The notes: a model not told the origin generated them from the letters alone. Counted from the stretch's first letter, positions 14,566 through 22,548 are shown. The stretch is 24,240 nt of DNA from an uncultured bacterium (GCA_902489575.1 CABUAQ010000022.1:1-24240); one strand, 5' to 3'. Made by a program: numbers and translations.

Positions 14566-16554
14566 ATGAGCATTTATTTATTGGAAGTAGGGACAGAAGA
14601 ATTACCTTATAAATTTATCCCGCAGGCTATTGAACAGCTTAACAACGGATTCACAAGTTTTTTAAATGATAACAAAGTTAAATTTACAGATATAAAAGTT
14701 TACGCAACACCTCGCAGACTTGCAGTGATTATTGACGGACTTGAAAACAAAACCTCTGATGAAGAAAAAATTATCAAAGGTCCAATTCAAACAGTTGCAT
14801 TCGATGAAAACGGAAATTTAACAAAAGCCGGTGAAGGTTTTGCCAGAAAAAATAATTTAACAAAAGATGATTTATATGTTGAAAACAATTACGTTCACGC
14901 AAAAATAATCGTAAAAGGCAAATCTATTTCAGAACTTTTACAAGAAAATGTTCCATCAATTTTTATGAAACTTCAAGGTGCACACTTTATGAGATGGGGA
15001 TACAATGAAGAAAAATTCTCTCGTCCTATCAAATGGATTGTGTCTATACTTGATAAAGAAGAAGTAAAAATAAAAATTATTGATAAAGAATCTTCAATAT
15101 ACACAAGAGGACACAGATTTGCACAGCAAAAAGTTTTAATCGGAGATCCGAAAGATTATGTTGAAACAATGAGAAATGCTTGTGTAATAGTTGACCAAAA
15201 CGAAAGAAAACAATTAATTATAGAACGGGCAAAAGAAGCTGCCGCAAAAATTGGAGCCGAACCTTATTATACAGATGATCTACTCGAAGAAGTAACCTTC
15301 ATTACAGAATATCCTGTTGCTGCAGTTTGTGAATTTGACCCTAGATATCTTGATATCCCTGAAGAAGTAACAGTTACTGTTATGGCAGTTCATCAAAGAT
15401 ATTTTGCTCTGCATAAAGACGGAAAATTAATTAATAAATTTATAACAATGACAAACTACATTGGAAATGAATTCAAAAATATTCAAGCAGGAAACGTTCG
15501 AGTAATCAAAGCCAGACTTGATGATGCTGTATTTTTCTTTAATGAAGATACTAAAAAACCTTTGTCAGATTACGTAGAAAGCCTTAAAGGGGTAACTTTC
15601 CAAAAAGGAATGGGAACTATGTTTGATAAAACCCAAAGACTTATCAAGTTATCTCAAAATATGGCTAAGGATTTAAATGTTGATTCAAGTGATATCAAGC
15701 GTACAGCTCTGCTTTGCAAAGCCGATTTGACTACAAATTTAGTTTTTGAATTTACGGAACTTCAAGGATTTATCGGAGCAGATTACGCTCGAGTATCAGG
15801 TGAAAATTCAAAAGTTTGCACAGGCATTAAAGAACACTATTTCCCGCTGAACGCAGAATCTGAAACTGCCAAGAACATTGAAGGTCAAATCGTTGGTATA
15901 GCCGATAAAATTGATACAGTTTGTGCAGTGTTTGCAGCAGGCAAAAAACCTACAGGATCATCAGATCCGCTGGGTGTAAGACGTGCCGCATTAGGAGTTA
16001 TCAGAACAATTCTTGATGCTAACTTAAAAATTAATCTTGATAAATATATCAAAGAAGCTTTACAACTTCTTCCAGTACAAAAAGATTGTGCAGATGAAGT
16101 TAATGAATTCTTTGTTCAAAGAATGATTATTTTATTAAATGACAAATTTAATAAAAATACTCTGGAAGCTTGTGCTGTAAATAATCCGCTTGTTAATATT
16201 GCAGATTACGTGGAAAGAGTAAAAATTGTCAATAACCTAAATTCTGACCAATTATTAGAAAATGCAAACAGAGTGATAAGAATTCTGAAAGAAAATTCTA
16301 CAGATACTGTTTGCGAAAGCTTATTCAAAGAAGATATTGAAAAAACTTTGTACAACAAAGTTAAAGAAATTAATCAAACTTCTGACTACAAAATTTATCT
16401 TGAAGAATTAGAAAATCTTAACCCGACTGTTACTAAATTCTTTGACGATGTACTTGTCATGGATAAAAATGAAAATGTTAAGAAAAACAGACTTGCTTTA
16501 TTAACATTATTAAAAGAAAAATACGACTATTTAACCGACTTTAGCAGAATATAA
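14566..16554 (+). CDS. glyS: Glycyl-tRNA synthetase beta subunit
   Basis: GlyS is the tRNA-binding subunit of the bacterial alpha2beta2 glycyl-tRNA synthetase. The 662-residue protein is slightly shorter than many (about 690). It starts with the family signature LLEVGTEELPYKFIPQAIEQL (the first 20 residues cover most of it), then YATPRRLAV, FARKNNL, FSRPIKWIVSIL, LDDAVFFFNED, FQKGMGTMFDKTQRL and SSDPLGVRRAALGVIR, ending with a DALR-type anticodon-binding region. The alpha subunit gene glyQ is not in this window, so the two subunits are encoded apart or glyQ lies elsewhere; no glyQ lies directly upstream. It has its own promoter. Confidence 0.97.
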   Translation: MSIYLLEVGTEELPYKFIPQAIEQLNNGFTSFLNDNKVKFTDIKVYATPRRLAVIIDGLENKTSDEEKIIKGPIQTVAFDENGNLTKAGEGFARKNNLTKDDLYVENNYVHAKIIVKGKSISELLQENVPSIFMKLQGAHFMRWGYNEEKFSRPIKWIVSILDKEEVKIKIIDKESSIYTRGHRFAQQKVLIGDPKDYVETMRNACVIVDQNERKQLIIERAKEAAAKIGAEPYYTDDLLEEVTFITEYPVAAVCEFDPRYLDIPEEVTVTVMAVHQRYFALHKDGKLINKFITMTNYIGNEFKNIQAGNVRVIKARLDDAVFFFNEDTKKPLSDYVESLKGVTFQKGMGTMFDKTQRLIKLSQNMAKDLNVDSSDIKRTALLCKADLTTNLVFEFTELQGFIGADYARVSGENSKVCTGIKEHYFPLNAESETAKNIEGQIVGIADKIDTVCAVFAAGKKPTGSSDPLGVRRAALGVIRTILDANLKINLDKYIKEALQLLPVQKDCADEVNEFFVQRMIILLNDKFNKNTLEACAVNNPLVNIADYVERVKIVNNLNSDQLLENANRVIRILKENSTDTVCESLFKEDIEKTLYNKVKEINQTSDYKIYLEELENLNPTVTKFFDDVLVMDKNENVKKNRLALLTLLKEKYDYLTDFSRI

Positions 16555-16670
16555 CTTAATTTTAGAATTTTTGTTAAATTTTGTAACGTTAAATTGTTAA
16601 AAAGTCAATTATTTTTTTCAGGATACTTTAAAATGATACAAGAAGGTAATAAAGAACTTAGAGGTAGCGT

Positions 16671-16988
16671 ATGTTCGACCGAATAAAAAATTTAAAACTT
16701 GTAAAAAAATTAAAAGAAACTGTAAGCCCAAAACTACGCTGGCTTGAGTTTTCAAATAAAAACACTTTAGATAAAAGCACAACTGATTACCTTGAAGCAA
16801 TCAGCGGTGTGGATAATCTTAAATCACTTTCTGACGAACAAGAGCTGGAAGCAATGGTCAGAGCCCAACTCAAAGAAGAATTTCCAAGCATTGAAAGCAT
16901 GAAATCTTATGAGTTGTTAGTTGATGCCGTGATGCACAACATTCGTAAAAAACAGCTTCAAGCCGACGATAATCTCGATATCGAGTAA
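16671..16988 (+). CDS. Hypothetical 105-residue cytosolic protein
   Basis: A short protein with a good AGAGGT ribosome site six bases before the ATG and a strong terminator after it, so it is likely a real monocistronic gene. It has no signal peptide, no membrane helix and no cysteine. The first 25 residues are basic (IKNLKLVKKLKETVSPKLRW), the rest acidic and helical with SDEQELEAMVRAQLKEEF around residues 53-70. I recognise no family. It lies 116 bp after glyS and before the TM1266-like gene. The charge split suggests a nucleic-acid- or membrane-associating N-terminus, but that is only an impression. Confidence 0.7.
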   Translation: MFDRIKNLKLVKKLKETVSPKLRWLEFSNKNTLDKSTTDYLEAISGVDNLKSLSDEQELEAMVRAQLKEEFPSIESMKSYELLVDAVMHNIRKKQLQADDNLDIE

Positions 16989-17011
16989 ATTATCAATATT
17001 TTAACAAATAA

Positions 17012-17044
17012 AAAATAATACCTCACAAGGGTATTATTTTTTTT
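17012..17044 (+). terminator. Intrinsic terminator after the 105-residue gene
   Basis: Nine-bp stem AATAATACC (17014-17022) / GGTATTATT (17030-17038) with a seven-base loop, then a T-rich tract to 17044. Confidence 0.88.
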
Positions 17045-17085
17045 ATTGCGGAAGTTTATACTCTACATTATAAAAAGGAGATTAT

Positions 17086-17316
17086 ATGACTGCAATAATA
17101 GGAATATCTGTTGAAAACAGAAAAGAAGAGTCCTTAAAACTTCAGGAAATACTAACTGAATATGGTTGCTTAATAAAAACACGAATAGGTCTTCATCAGA
17201 TGGGAGAATATAAATGTCTGAATTATGGTGTAGTACTGATAGAAGTCGTAGATAAAGTGAATGAAATTTATGATAGGCTTTCCCAATATTGGCAGGTTCA
17301 AATAATGAAATTTTAA
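17086..17316 (+). CDS. TM1266-like small protein (putative iron-only hydrogenase system regulator)
   Basis: 76 residues with the pattern of the TM1266 family, an ACT/NikR-C-like small fold found in anaerobes with [FeFe]-hydrogenase: IIGISVENRKEESLKLQEIL (4-23), then the conserved YGCLIKTRIGLHQ (26-38) and an alternating hydrophobic strand-helix-strand end. The family is annotated as a putative regulator of the iron-only hydrogenase system on the basis of genomic association, not direct proof. Such domains often bind small ligands or form oligomers. There is no DNA-binding part. The AAGGAG ribosome site is clear. No hydrogenase or maturation gene lies in this window, so the link can only be tested in the full genome. 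Confidence 0.75.
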   Translation: MTAIIGISVENRKEESLKLQEILTEYGCLIKTRIGLHQMGEYKCLNYGVVLIEVVDKVNEIYDRLSQYWQVQIMKF

Positions 17317-17392
17317 AATTTGTAAATTTATTATTAAATAAGGGGCAAAAAAATCTTTGATGTGGTTTCATGCTAAAGGGACTCACTAAGAG

Positions 17393-18892
17393 ATGATACA
17401 GCCAATCAGCCAATCAAATAACGTAAGGACCAGCATTTTTTACATCAATGACTATCATGGGAAATCCATAAACATGGAACGTACCGTAACTGCATCTAAC
17501 ATATTTGATGCAAAAAATAAAGATAAAAAAGATGTTGATACTTTTAAACTATCTTCAGGTGATATCATGATTGGCGAAGATTATAAGACAAATCAGCTTG
17601 CGGTTATGTTTCAAAAAATGATTGGTATAACTGCCTCTGCAGTTGGAAATCATGAGTATGATATGCAGGAAAAAGTCAATGCAATCCTTCCGCAAATAAG
17701 TTATAATCTTTTATCCGCTAATGTTAATATAAATCCAAATAATCCTTGGAGCAGTACTATAAAAACCTCTGTAATAGAAGAGAAAAACGGACATAAATAC
17801 GGTATTATCGGGACTTCACCAATTGACCTGCTAAGCCGCTCAAAGGCCGGAATCATTCACCGAGATATAAAAGTTAATAAATCAAAAGAAACCGTAGTAA
17901 ACATACAAAAAGAAGTGGATAAACTTCAAGCGCAAGGAATAAATAAAATCATTCTGCTTTCCCATCTTGGTTATACAATGGATAAAATAATAGCAAACCA
18001 AACTCAGGGAATTGATGTCATTTTAGGCGGACACTCACACGATTTACTTCTGGATATAAAAGAGGGTAAGAACCTGTTTTACTCAAAATCAGGTGAACCC
18101 GTAATTATTACTCAAGCCGGACGTGATGGTAAAAACTTTGGAATTCTTAATCTTGAATTTGATCAAAAAGGTGTTATTAAAAAAGTTCAAAACAATGTTG
18201 GATATACAAGAGACTTTAAACGCAGTGCAGCAGTTAAATACCTTTTTGACAAGGTGTTTGGAGCACGTGAAACATATGGATACATAGAATCGGCTCCACC
18301 ACCTCTAAAAAAGGATTTGATTGAACCTAATCCACATGCGTACTTTATTGTTGACTGCATAAGAAAAGATTTGGATTGCGACATTGCAATTTTACCATCT
18401 TCAAATATAAGGGGCTATTTTGAACCGGGTAAAGTTGATACAAGAATACTTACAGATATTTTGCCTTTCCAAAATAAATTGTACAAAGTCAACTACAGTG
18501 AAAAAGACATTGTTGACGGTATAAAACAAGCGGCAAAATCATTCACAAATGTTGCTAATAAACCCGGGATTTTCTATACATCAGGACTTAAATATACAGT
18601 AACTTCTAACGGCAAAGTTACATCAATGACATTTGTAACAAGAAAAGGTAAAGAAATTCCTATAGACATCAATAACCCAAGGACAAATAAGTACTATACA
18701 ACTGTTATAAATGATTATGCAGCACAGGGCAATGACGGGTTCAAAAATCTCAACAAGCCGGATAATATAATACAAAAATATTCTTTTGATGCAATAAAAT
18801 GCATAAAATCAGTACTGCAAAAAAACACAAACCCGGTAACCATATTTGATGATGGAAGAATTCAAATTATTCCGGATTCAACTACAACTTAA
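17393..18892 (+). CDS. 5'-nucleotidase/UshA-family metallophosphoesterase without signal peptide
   Basis: 499 residues in the two-domain layout of the 5'-nucleotidase family. The metal-binding domain (about 1-270) shows YINDYHGK (Asp20, His22), SSGDIMIG (Asp57), VGNHEYD (Asn86, His87), LSHLGY (His191) and LGGHSHDLL (His214, His216). The C-terminal substrate domain (about 300-480) has ILPSSNIRGYFEPG, ILPFQNKLY and YAAQGNDGF. Homologues release phosphate from nucleotides, usually outside the cytoplasm. Here the N-terminus is polar and no signal peptide is seen; an in-frame TAA two codons before the ATG rules out a longer form. The ribosome site is weak. Its stop overlaps that of the convergent membrane protein. 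Location in the cell is therefore open. Confidence 0.88.
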   Translation: MIQPISQSNNVRTSIFYINDYHGKSINMERTVTASNIFDAKNKDKKDVDTFKLSSGDIMIGEDYKTNQLAVMFQKMIGITASAVGNHEYDMQEKVNAILPQISYNLLSANVNINPNNPWSSTIKTSVIEEKNGHKYGIIGTSPIDLLSRSKAGIIHRDIKVNKSKETVVNIQKEVDKLQAQGINKIILLSHLGYTMDKIIANQTQGIDVILGGHSHDLLLDIKEGKNLFYSKSGEPVIITQAGRDGKNFGILNLEFDQKGVIKKVQNNVGYTRDFKRSAAVKYLFDKVFGARETYGYIESAPPPLKKDLIEPNPHAYFIVDCIRKDLDCDIAILPSSNIRGYFEPGKVDTRILTDILPFQNKLYKVNYSEKDIVDGIKQAAKSFTNVANKPGIFYTSGLKYTVTSNGKVTSMTFVTRKGKEIPIDINNPRTNKYYTTVINDYAAQGNDGFKNLNKPDNIIQKYSFDAIKCIKSVLQKNTNPVTIFDDGRIQIIPDSTTT

Positions 18893-19659
18893 TTATTAAG
18901 TTTTTCGTCCGCGATTTTTGCAAGCTCTATATTATACAAATAATTTAAAATAACTGTAATATATACTACAAGACACGCTGCACATAATCTTATAGATAAA
19001 TTCAATAAATTTTCAGAAATAAACTTAGAACAGTATTCTACTCCGACAATAATTAAAACCGGAATCAATGAAACAATAAAAATTTGAATTGATAAAAAGA
19101 TGATATCACCCAAAGTTCTGTCAAGAGCTTTTCCAAGTATTGGGAGCAAAAAGAATTTTTTATCATATTTAAAGTTTTTTGCAAAAAAGGCAAATATCAT
19201 TAATACAAAAGGGATCAAGCATATCATAATCGCCATATAAACATAGCTGAACATAAAATTCTCATATGATGTAAACACATAAACTCCCAAAATAGCCGCC
19301 GCTATATAATATATCCCCCAGAAGATAAACAACGGAATCATTTTTATAAAAATATAAAAAGGTTCCAAGGTAAATTCCGGTAAGACAAAATCTTTATCAT
19401 TTAAAACTCTGTTTATAAAATTATACCCGTATCCGGTTAAATATATTAAAATTAATATAAGCGAAAACAAATAAAACCAAAGTTCTACAGCGTTGGACGG
19501 AGGAACTATAAAAAAGTCCTGATAAAGTATATTTGCCCAAGATGCTGTATATTTGCACACAAACAACACAAATAAACCTATGATAGAAAATAGAGTTATA
19601 TGATTTTGTAAAGCATTTTTACTTAAATAAATTTGTTTTAACTGTTTTAAAACTTCCAT
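18889..19659 (-). CDS. Six-helix integral membrane protein (DUF4013-like)
   Basis: 256 residues dominated by about six hydrophobic helices (near 22-42, 60-82, 107-131, 136-160, 188-208 and 220-243). A segment between the second and third helices, GYGYNFINRVLNDKDFVLPEF, followed by an amphipathic stretch, resembles the layout of DUF4013 membrane proteins, which have no known function; I regard that match as tentative. There is no enzymatic motif. The ribosome site is GAGAGAG. It is divergent from prfB, sharing one -35 element with it, and its TAA overlaps that of the 5'-nucleotidase-like gene. Role unknown. Confidence 0.8.
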   Translation of the reverse strand: MEVLKQLKQIYLSKNALQNHITLFSIIGLFVLFVCKYTASWANILYQDFFIVPPSNAVELWFYLFSLILILIYLTGYGYNFINRVLNDKDFVLPEFTLEPFYIFIKMIPLFIFWGIYYIAAAILGVYVFTSYENFMFSYVYMAIMICLIPFVLMIFAFFAKNFKYDKKFFLLPILGKALDRTLGDIIFLSIQIFIVSLIPVLIIVGVEYCSKFISENLLNLSIRLCAACLVVYITVILNYLYNIELAKIADEKLNN

Positions 19660-19681
19660 TATAAAATCTCTCTCAACTTTA

Positions 19682-19731
19682 ATTATAGCAACATTAAGAG
19701 TAATTGCAAGCCGAAATTTTTATATTACAAT
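19682..19731. promoter_or_regulatory. Divergent promoter pair sharing one palindromic -35 (membrane protein / prfB)
   Basis: TTGCAA at 19704-19709 is its own reverse complement. Rightward: 16-bp spacer, -10 TACAAT (19726-19731), six bases before the prfB ATG. Leftward: 16-bp spacer, -10 TATAAT (19682-19687) with a TGC extension, serving the membrane protein. The arrangement is exactly mirror-symmetric, so both promoters cannot be occupied at once. Confidence 0.55.
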
Positions 19732-19737
19732 ATAATT

Positions 19738-20830
19738 ATGGAAGCTGAATTAAAACAAGAATTAAATAATATAAAACCACGCATTGAAAAAATAAAGGGG
19801 TGTCTTTGACCTGAAAACTATAGAAAAAGAACTTCTAAAGTTAGAAAGTACAATGCAAAATCCTGAAATCTGGTCAGATCCGGACAAATCCACTAAAATA
19901 GGCCAAGAAATTAAAGAAAAAAAAGAGACCCTGAATAAACTTGCGCAATGGGACAATATAATTGAAGACAGCCATGCGGCGATAGAGCTTTGCGATCAGG
20001 ATATAATTAATGATTGTTATATTCAGGTTAAAGCATTGGCAAAGGAACTTAAAAAATTTGAACTGGAGCAACTGCTTTCCGGAGAATATGACAGTGCTGA
20101 TGCAATCTTAACAATTAATGCAGGTGCAGGCGGAACAGATGCACAAGATTGGGCAAGTATGCTTTTGAGAATGTATTTAAGATGGATAGAAAAACGCGGT
20201 TGGAGATCAGAACTACTTGACAAACTTGACGGTGAAGAAGCGGGAATAAAATCTGCAACTATAAAAATTTCCGGGAAGTACGCATTTGGATACTCAAAAG
20301 CAGAAAAAGGAGTTCACCGTCTGGTAAGAATCTCACCATTTAATGCAAACGGGAAACGACAAACAAGTTTTGCATCCGTTGAAGTATCTCCGATAATAGA
20401 AGATTTTGAAAAAACAATTAAAATTTCACCAGAGGACCTTGAAATAACAACAATGCGTTCAGGCGGCGCCGGCGGGCAAAACGTTAACAAAGTGGAAACA
20501 GCGGTAAGAATACTGCACAAGCCTTCAGGAATTGTTGTAAAATGCCAGCAAGAACGTTCTCAACTCCAAAATAAAGAGTATGCGATGCAAATTCTTGTAT
20601 CAAAACTTTTGGCAATAAAAGAAGCTGAATATGAAGAGAAAATGGCAAAGCTAAAAGGTGAAAATGTAGATATTAACTTTGGTTCACAAATTCGCTCCTA
20701 CGTATTCCATCCGTACAAAATGGTCAAAGATCACAGAACAGGATGTGAAACCGGAAATACAGATGCCGTTATGGACGGAGACCTAGACGAATTCATAGAA
20801 AGCTACCTGCGCTCAAATAAATCTTTATAA
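19738..20830 (+). CDS. prfB: Peptide chain release factor 2 with programmed +1 frameshift
   Basis: RF2 ends translation at UGA and UAA. Frame 0 runs from ATG 19738 for 23 codons to TGA at 19807-19809. Skipping base 19807 continues at GAC 19808 in the +1 frame to TAA 20828-20830, giving a 363-residue protein of normal RF2 length. The stop-codon recognition tripeptide SPF is present (LVRISPFNANG), and so is the catalytic GGQ loop (RSGGAGGQNVNK). The frameshift signal is the classic one, so RF2 level should feed back on its own synthesis. The N-terminal coiled-coil part is complete. No Shine-Dalgarno sequence precedes the ATG. The 3' end lies 4 bp from the convergent lipoprotein gene. Confidence 0.96.
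19796..19810 (+). promoter_or_regulatory. RF2 programmed frameshift site
   Basis: The stretch AGGGGTGTCTTTGAC matches the conserved bacterial prfB site: an internal Shine-Dalgarno (AGGGG, 19796-19800), a three-base spacer, slippery CTT (19804-19806) and in-frame TGA followed by C. When RF2 is scarce, ribosomes shift +1 from CUU to UUU. Confidence 0.95.
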
Positions 20831-20834
20831 AGCA

Positions 20835-21329
20835 TTACTGTACAGGATTTGTCATCAACAAAAGATCTTCCGGAGACAAATATGCCGGTTTTACAGCGTT
20901 AGCGTACATGTATAAAATAAATTGATCCTTTGCCTGTACAGAGCTTTTATCTTGGAATAATTGATTTGAACCCTTATCAAATCCGTTCACATCTAAAATA
21001 ATTTTTCCGCAAGCAGTAGCGGGACCAATTTTAGACTGAACGGCAGGTAATTTAGAACAACTATTTTTCAGCTTGATAAATTTTACCTCCTCAACACCTT
21101 CTTTATATCGTAATTTTTGTAATACAGCTACAGCATCACTATAAAACACACCTTTTTTGCCGCTCGAATAAGTTTTCAAACTGTAATTTAAAAGAATATG
21201 TGCATTTTTAAAAGTTGAAATATTAGTTTCCGTAAAAATATCAGACTTGCTTCGGGTAGAAACATCTGACGCCACTGCACAACTAACCACGCAAAAAACT
21301 AATAACACCAATAACAATAACTTTTTCAT
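20835..21329 (-). CDS. Putative lipoprotein with pseudopilin-like C-terminal motif
   Basis: 164 residues. The N-terminus MKKLLLLVLLVFCVVSC fits a lipobox (VVS-Cys17), so it is probably lipid-anchored; cleavage after AVA by signal peptidase I is the alternative. The mature part has two cysteines close together (NSC and TACGK) that could form a disulphide. They are followed by GKIILDVNGFDKGSNQ and DQFILYMYANAVKP. This D-x-N-G-x-x-K-G-x-N pattern resembles the C-terminal beta-sheet region of type II/IV pseudopilins, but the type III prepilin leader and hydrophobic alpha-1 helix are absent. Function unknown; a pilus- or secretion-related envelope role is an inference. It is divergent from the methyltransferase-like gene and convergent with prfB. 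Confidence 0.72.
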   Translation of the reverse strand: MKKLLLLVLLVFCVVSCAVASDVSTRSKSDIFTETNISTFKNAHILLNYSLKTYSSGKKGVFYSDAVAVLQKLRYKEGVEEVKFIKLKNSCSKLPAVQSKIGPATACGKIILDVNGFDKGSNQLFQDKSSVQAKDQFILYMYANAVKPAYLSPEDLLLMTNPVQ

Positions 21330-21359
21330 AAATACCTCTCAGAAAAAATTTATGAGATT

Positions 21360-21401
21360 ATTATAACATAATTTGTCTAAATTCACAAATTATGCTATTA
21401 T
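21360..21401. promoter_or_regulatory. Mirror-symmetric divergent promoters on a 10-8-10 inverted repeat
   Basis: CATAATTTGT (21367-21376) and ACAAATTATG (21385-21394) are perfect reverse complements, 8 bp apart. Rightward promoter: TTGTCT (21373-21378), 17 bp, extended -10 TGC-TATTAT (21396-21401). Leftward: TTGTGA (21383-21388), 17 bp, extended -10 TGT-TATAAT (21360-21365). All elements are symmetric about position 21380.5. The repeat could also be an operator. Confidence 0.65.
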
Positions 21402-21432
21402 AAAGTGGATTTTATATTGAGTGAGGGAGATT

Positions 21433-22542
21433 ATGGAAGAAACTATTGAAAAACAGGTTACATCAAAAGATATTATAAAACACTATTTTTCATCTTTAAT
21501 AATATACGGCATAATTCTGGCGTTTATAATACTTTGCCCGTTGTACTACGAGTCCATTAAAAATCAGAACTTTGACTATACAGCATTTTTCTATATTTAT
21601 TATATTGGATACCTTGTGTTTGCACCGGTAATATTTTTTGCTGTAAAACCCAAGTCCATATTGAAATCAAGGAATATTGCAATAATAAATTATGTAAAAA
21701 GACAATTTAGAAAAAATGAAACAACTGAAGAATTCTTAAAAAATATTGAGCCAAAAGAAGACGAAAAACAAGCCTTTACTATACTATTTATGAAAACTTT
21801 CTTTGGTGTTTACACAGTTAACATTCTTTGCAATGATTATCTGGCAAATTTAAAATACAATTTTGAATTTCTATACGCACTATATGCACAGGCAATTACT
21901 GATATAAGCACCGGTCTAAGTAAATTTTCAGGCATTTTGCAGTATGTTATAGACACCGGAGATGTTTGGCTGAAACTTATCCTGACACTCACAACTCTTG
22001 TTCTTGCGTTTAGTTACCTGACAGAACTTGATTTATTAAAAAACAAAATTAAATCCGTAGATACAACCCCTTTAGGCATATTAACCTGTATTGCCTGCTA
22101 TTACCCTGTAACTTTAATAACTAACAAAGCTTTCCAGGTTACAACAGAATCTTTAATTCCGGTAAATAACCAAATATTATTAGCTGTTTTAAACATACTT
22201 GTAATTTTAGTTAATATTGGAATTCTCATCTCTATATTACGACTTGGTTCAAAATCCGGAAATCTTACAAATAGAGGAATAGTTACTGGGTTTCCGTATA
22301 ATATTGTAAGACACCCAAACTATTCTTTATACATTATGTATATATTACTCACAACAATTCCGCTTATTGTATCTCAAAGCTATTCAATAATAGAAAAAAC
22401 AATGATACTTGGAGCAACATTCATATGGATATATATTTATTATCTAAGGTCAATAACCGAAGAACGACACTTAATTAAAGACCCTGAATATCAAAAATAC
22501 GTAGAAAAAGTAAAATACAGATTTATCCCCAAAATATTATAA
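21433..22542 (+). CDS. Multi-pass membrane protein with ICMT/PEMT-like methyltransferase domain
   Basis: 369 residues from ATG 21433, chosen because GGGAG lies five bases upstream; an upstream in-frame GTG at 21421 overlaps that site. The N-terminal 270 residues contain about five or six membrane helices and no known motif. The C-terminal 100 residues match the isoprenylcysteine carboxyl methyltransferase / phospholipid methyltransferase group: RGIVTGFPYNIVRHPNYSLY with the His-Pro-Asn SAM-binding motif, then EERHLIKDPEYQKY and a terminal RFIPKIL. Bacterial members methylate lipids or unknown small molecules; the substrate here cannot be told. It is transcribed from the symmetric divergent promoter and followed by a strong terminator. 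Confidence 0.82.
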   Translation: MEETIEKQVTSKDIIKHYFSSLIIYGIILAFIILCPLYYESIKNQNFDYTAFFYIYYIGYLVFAPVIFFAVKPKSILKSRNIAIINYVKRQFRKNETTEEFLKNIEPKEDEKQAFTILFMKTFFGVYTVNILCNDYLANLKYNFEFLYALYAQAITDISTGLSKFSGILQYVIDTGDVWLKLILTLTTLVLAFSYLTELDLLKNKIKSVDTTPLGILTCIACYYPVTLITNKAFQVTTESLIPVNNQILLAVLNILVILVNIGILISILRLGSKSGNLTNRGIVTGFPYNIVRHPNYSLYIMYILLTTIPLIVSQSYSIIEKTMILGATFIWIYIYYLRSITEERHLIKDPEYQKYVEKVKYRFIPKIL

Positions 22543-22548
22543 ACCGCT

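Noticed and set aside
17046..17074. TTGCGG-17-TATAAA promoter for the TM1266-like gene
   Set aside because: The -10 abuts the ribosome site, so the transcript would start after the Shine-Dalgarno sequence; the clear AAGGAG argues for a start further upstream.
19853..20830. prfB annotated as starting at ATG 19853
   Set aside because: This would remove the first 38 residues. The upstream frame, internal Shine-Dalgarno and CTTTGAC site show a programmed frameshift gene starting at 19738.
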